From positions 1 to 7,457 of the forward strand of contig JALOMS010000248.1 in assembly GCA_025455345.1 (NCBI GenBank): 7,457 bases of DNA, written 5' to 3'. A program made the translations under genes and the position numbers. The DNA comes from Thermoflexibacter sp. GTDB taxonomy: Bacteria; Bacteroidota; Bacteroidia; Cytophagales; Thermoflexibacteraceae. Below are positions 7,044 to 7,457 of this stretch, piece after piece (the first letter of the stretch is position 1; every line of letters starts with the position of its first letter). Under the pieces are notes generated by a model, which ran no database searches, had not been told where the DNA came from, and was given only the letters and a program-made list of their open reading frames with translations.

Positions 7044-7457
7044 ATGAAAATGAATAACGAAAGACGCTTATTTCTTAGGAAAGTGATGGGCTATACAGGT
7101 TCTGCACTGATTCTTCCTACTTTTTTAACTGCTTGCGGTGGTTCTGCACTGATTCTTCCTACTTTTTTAACTGCTTGCGGTGGTGGCGAACAACAAACAA
7201 GTCAAGATGCTATACAAGTAGATACAACTGCTAATCAAACTACTACATCTACTGCGCCCAAAACTCCATTCTTCAAAATCTCTTTGGCTGAATGGTCTTT
7301 GCATAAGATGTTATTTGAGAAAAAATTAGACAATTTGGATTTCCCTGCTAAAGCAAAGAATGACTTTGGTATTGACGCTGTCGAGTATGTAAATCAGTTT
7401 TTCAAGGACAAGGCAAAAGATAATGCCTATTTGACAGAGTTAAAAAAGCGCGCTGAT
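7044..7457 (+). CDS. Tat-exported lipoprotein, sugar phosphate isomerase/epimerase-like (3' end outside window)
   Basis: An open frame of 138 codons runs off the right edge. The N-terminus has a twin-arginine motif (E-RR-L-F-L-R, R7 and R8), a hydrophobic stretch and lipobox L-T-A-C, so export through Tat and lipid anchoring are expected. The stretch SALILPTFLTACGG occurs twice in a row (residues 20-33 and 34-47), giving two lipobox cysteines, C31 and C45. A Thr/Gln-rich linker (about 49-73) follows. Then comes FKISLAEWSLHKMLFEKKLD and FGIDAVEYVNQFF, which resemble the first strand and helix of the xylose isomerase-like TIM barrel in Bacteroidota sugar phosphate isomerases/epimerases. The active site lies outside the window, so substrate and activity cannot be judged. 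A second ATG at 7050 (two codons on) is an equally good start; neither has a Shine-Dalgarno sequence. Confidence 0.8.
   Translation, partial: MKMNNERRLFLRKVMGYTGSALILPTFLTACGGSALILPTFLTACGGGEQQTSQDAIQVDTTANQTTTSTAPKTPFFKISLAEWSLHKMLFEKKLDNLDFPAKAKNDFGIDAVEYVNQFFKDKAKDNAYLTELKKRAD
7098..7184 (+). repeat. Exact 42-bp in-frame tandem duplication in a signal peptide
   Basis: Bases 7098-7139 and 7140-7181 are identical. The identity continues for three more bases (GGT at 7182-7184), so GGT sits at the start, junction and end. The unit is 14 codons and keeps the frame. It encodes the hydrophobic part of the signal peptide plus the lipobox. Identity at every synonymous site points to a recent event, or to an assembly error. 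Confidence 0.97.

Overview
The window looks like chromosomal DNA of a Bacteroidota bacterium, probably of the Cytophagales or Flavobacteriales type; the lineage is inferred. Three things suggest it. Intergenic DNA is very AT-rich. Starts lack purine-rich Shine-Dalgarno sequences, and matches to the TAnnTTTG -7 promoter consensus of this phylum lie upstream of two genes. The last gene encodes a Tat-exported lipoprotein with a sugar-isomerase-like fold of a kind common in this phylum. All three genes are on the + strand and appear to be separate transcription units.

Layout: 1-481 is non-coding. It holds a long imperfect stem-loop at the left edge (1-63), an AT-rich stretch, a candidate promoter (313-320) and a compact structured element (356-443). 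That element has perfect 14-bp inverted arms, an inner GGCAA/TTGCC hairpin and three 8-bp units of the form NCTTNGTG. It lies in the probable 5' leader of gcvP. 482-3382 encodes the full-length fused P protein of the glycine cleavage system, closed by a strong intrinsic terminator (3409-3456). 3457-3690 is an AT-rich spacer with a promoter candidate and an inverted repeat around it.

3691-6858 encodes a 1055-residue single-chain restriction-modification protein, of type IIG layout: an N-terminal HsdR-like nuclease domain, a helical connector, an N6-adenine methyltransferase core and a C-terminal target-recognition region. Its nuclease motif reads E-x-E where E-x-K is usual, and its 3' third is a base-composition mosaic. 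It should act alone, as no separate specificity or restriction subunit is visible. 6859-7043 is AT-rich spacer. From 7044 to the right edge runs the start of a Tat-type lipoprotein resembling sugar phosphate isomerases/epimerases. Its signal peptide carries an exact in-frame 42-bp tandem duplication, which gives two consecutive lipoboxes.

The genes do not form a pathway: a housekeeping enzyme, a stand-alone defence gene and an exported protein lie side by side. I do not see a multi-gene novel system. The most notable points are the duplicated lipobox, the structured element before gcvP, and the variant nuclease motif plus mosaic recognition region of the restriction-modification protein.
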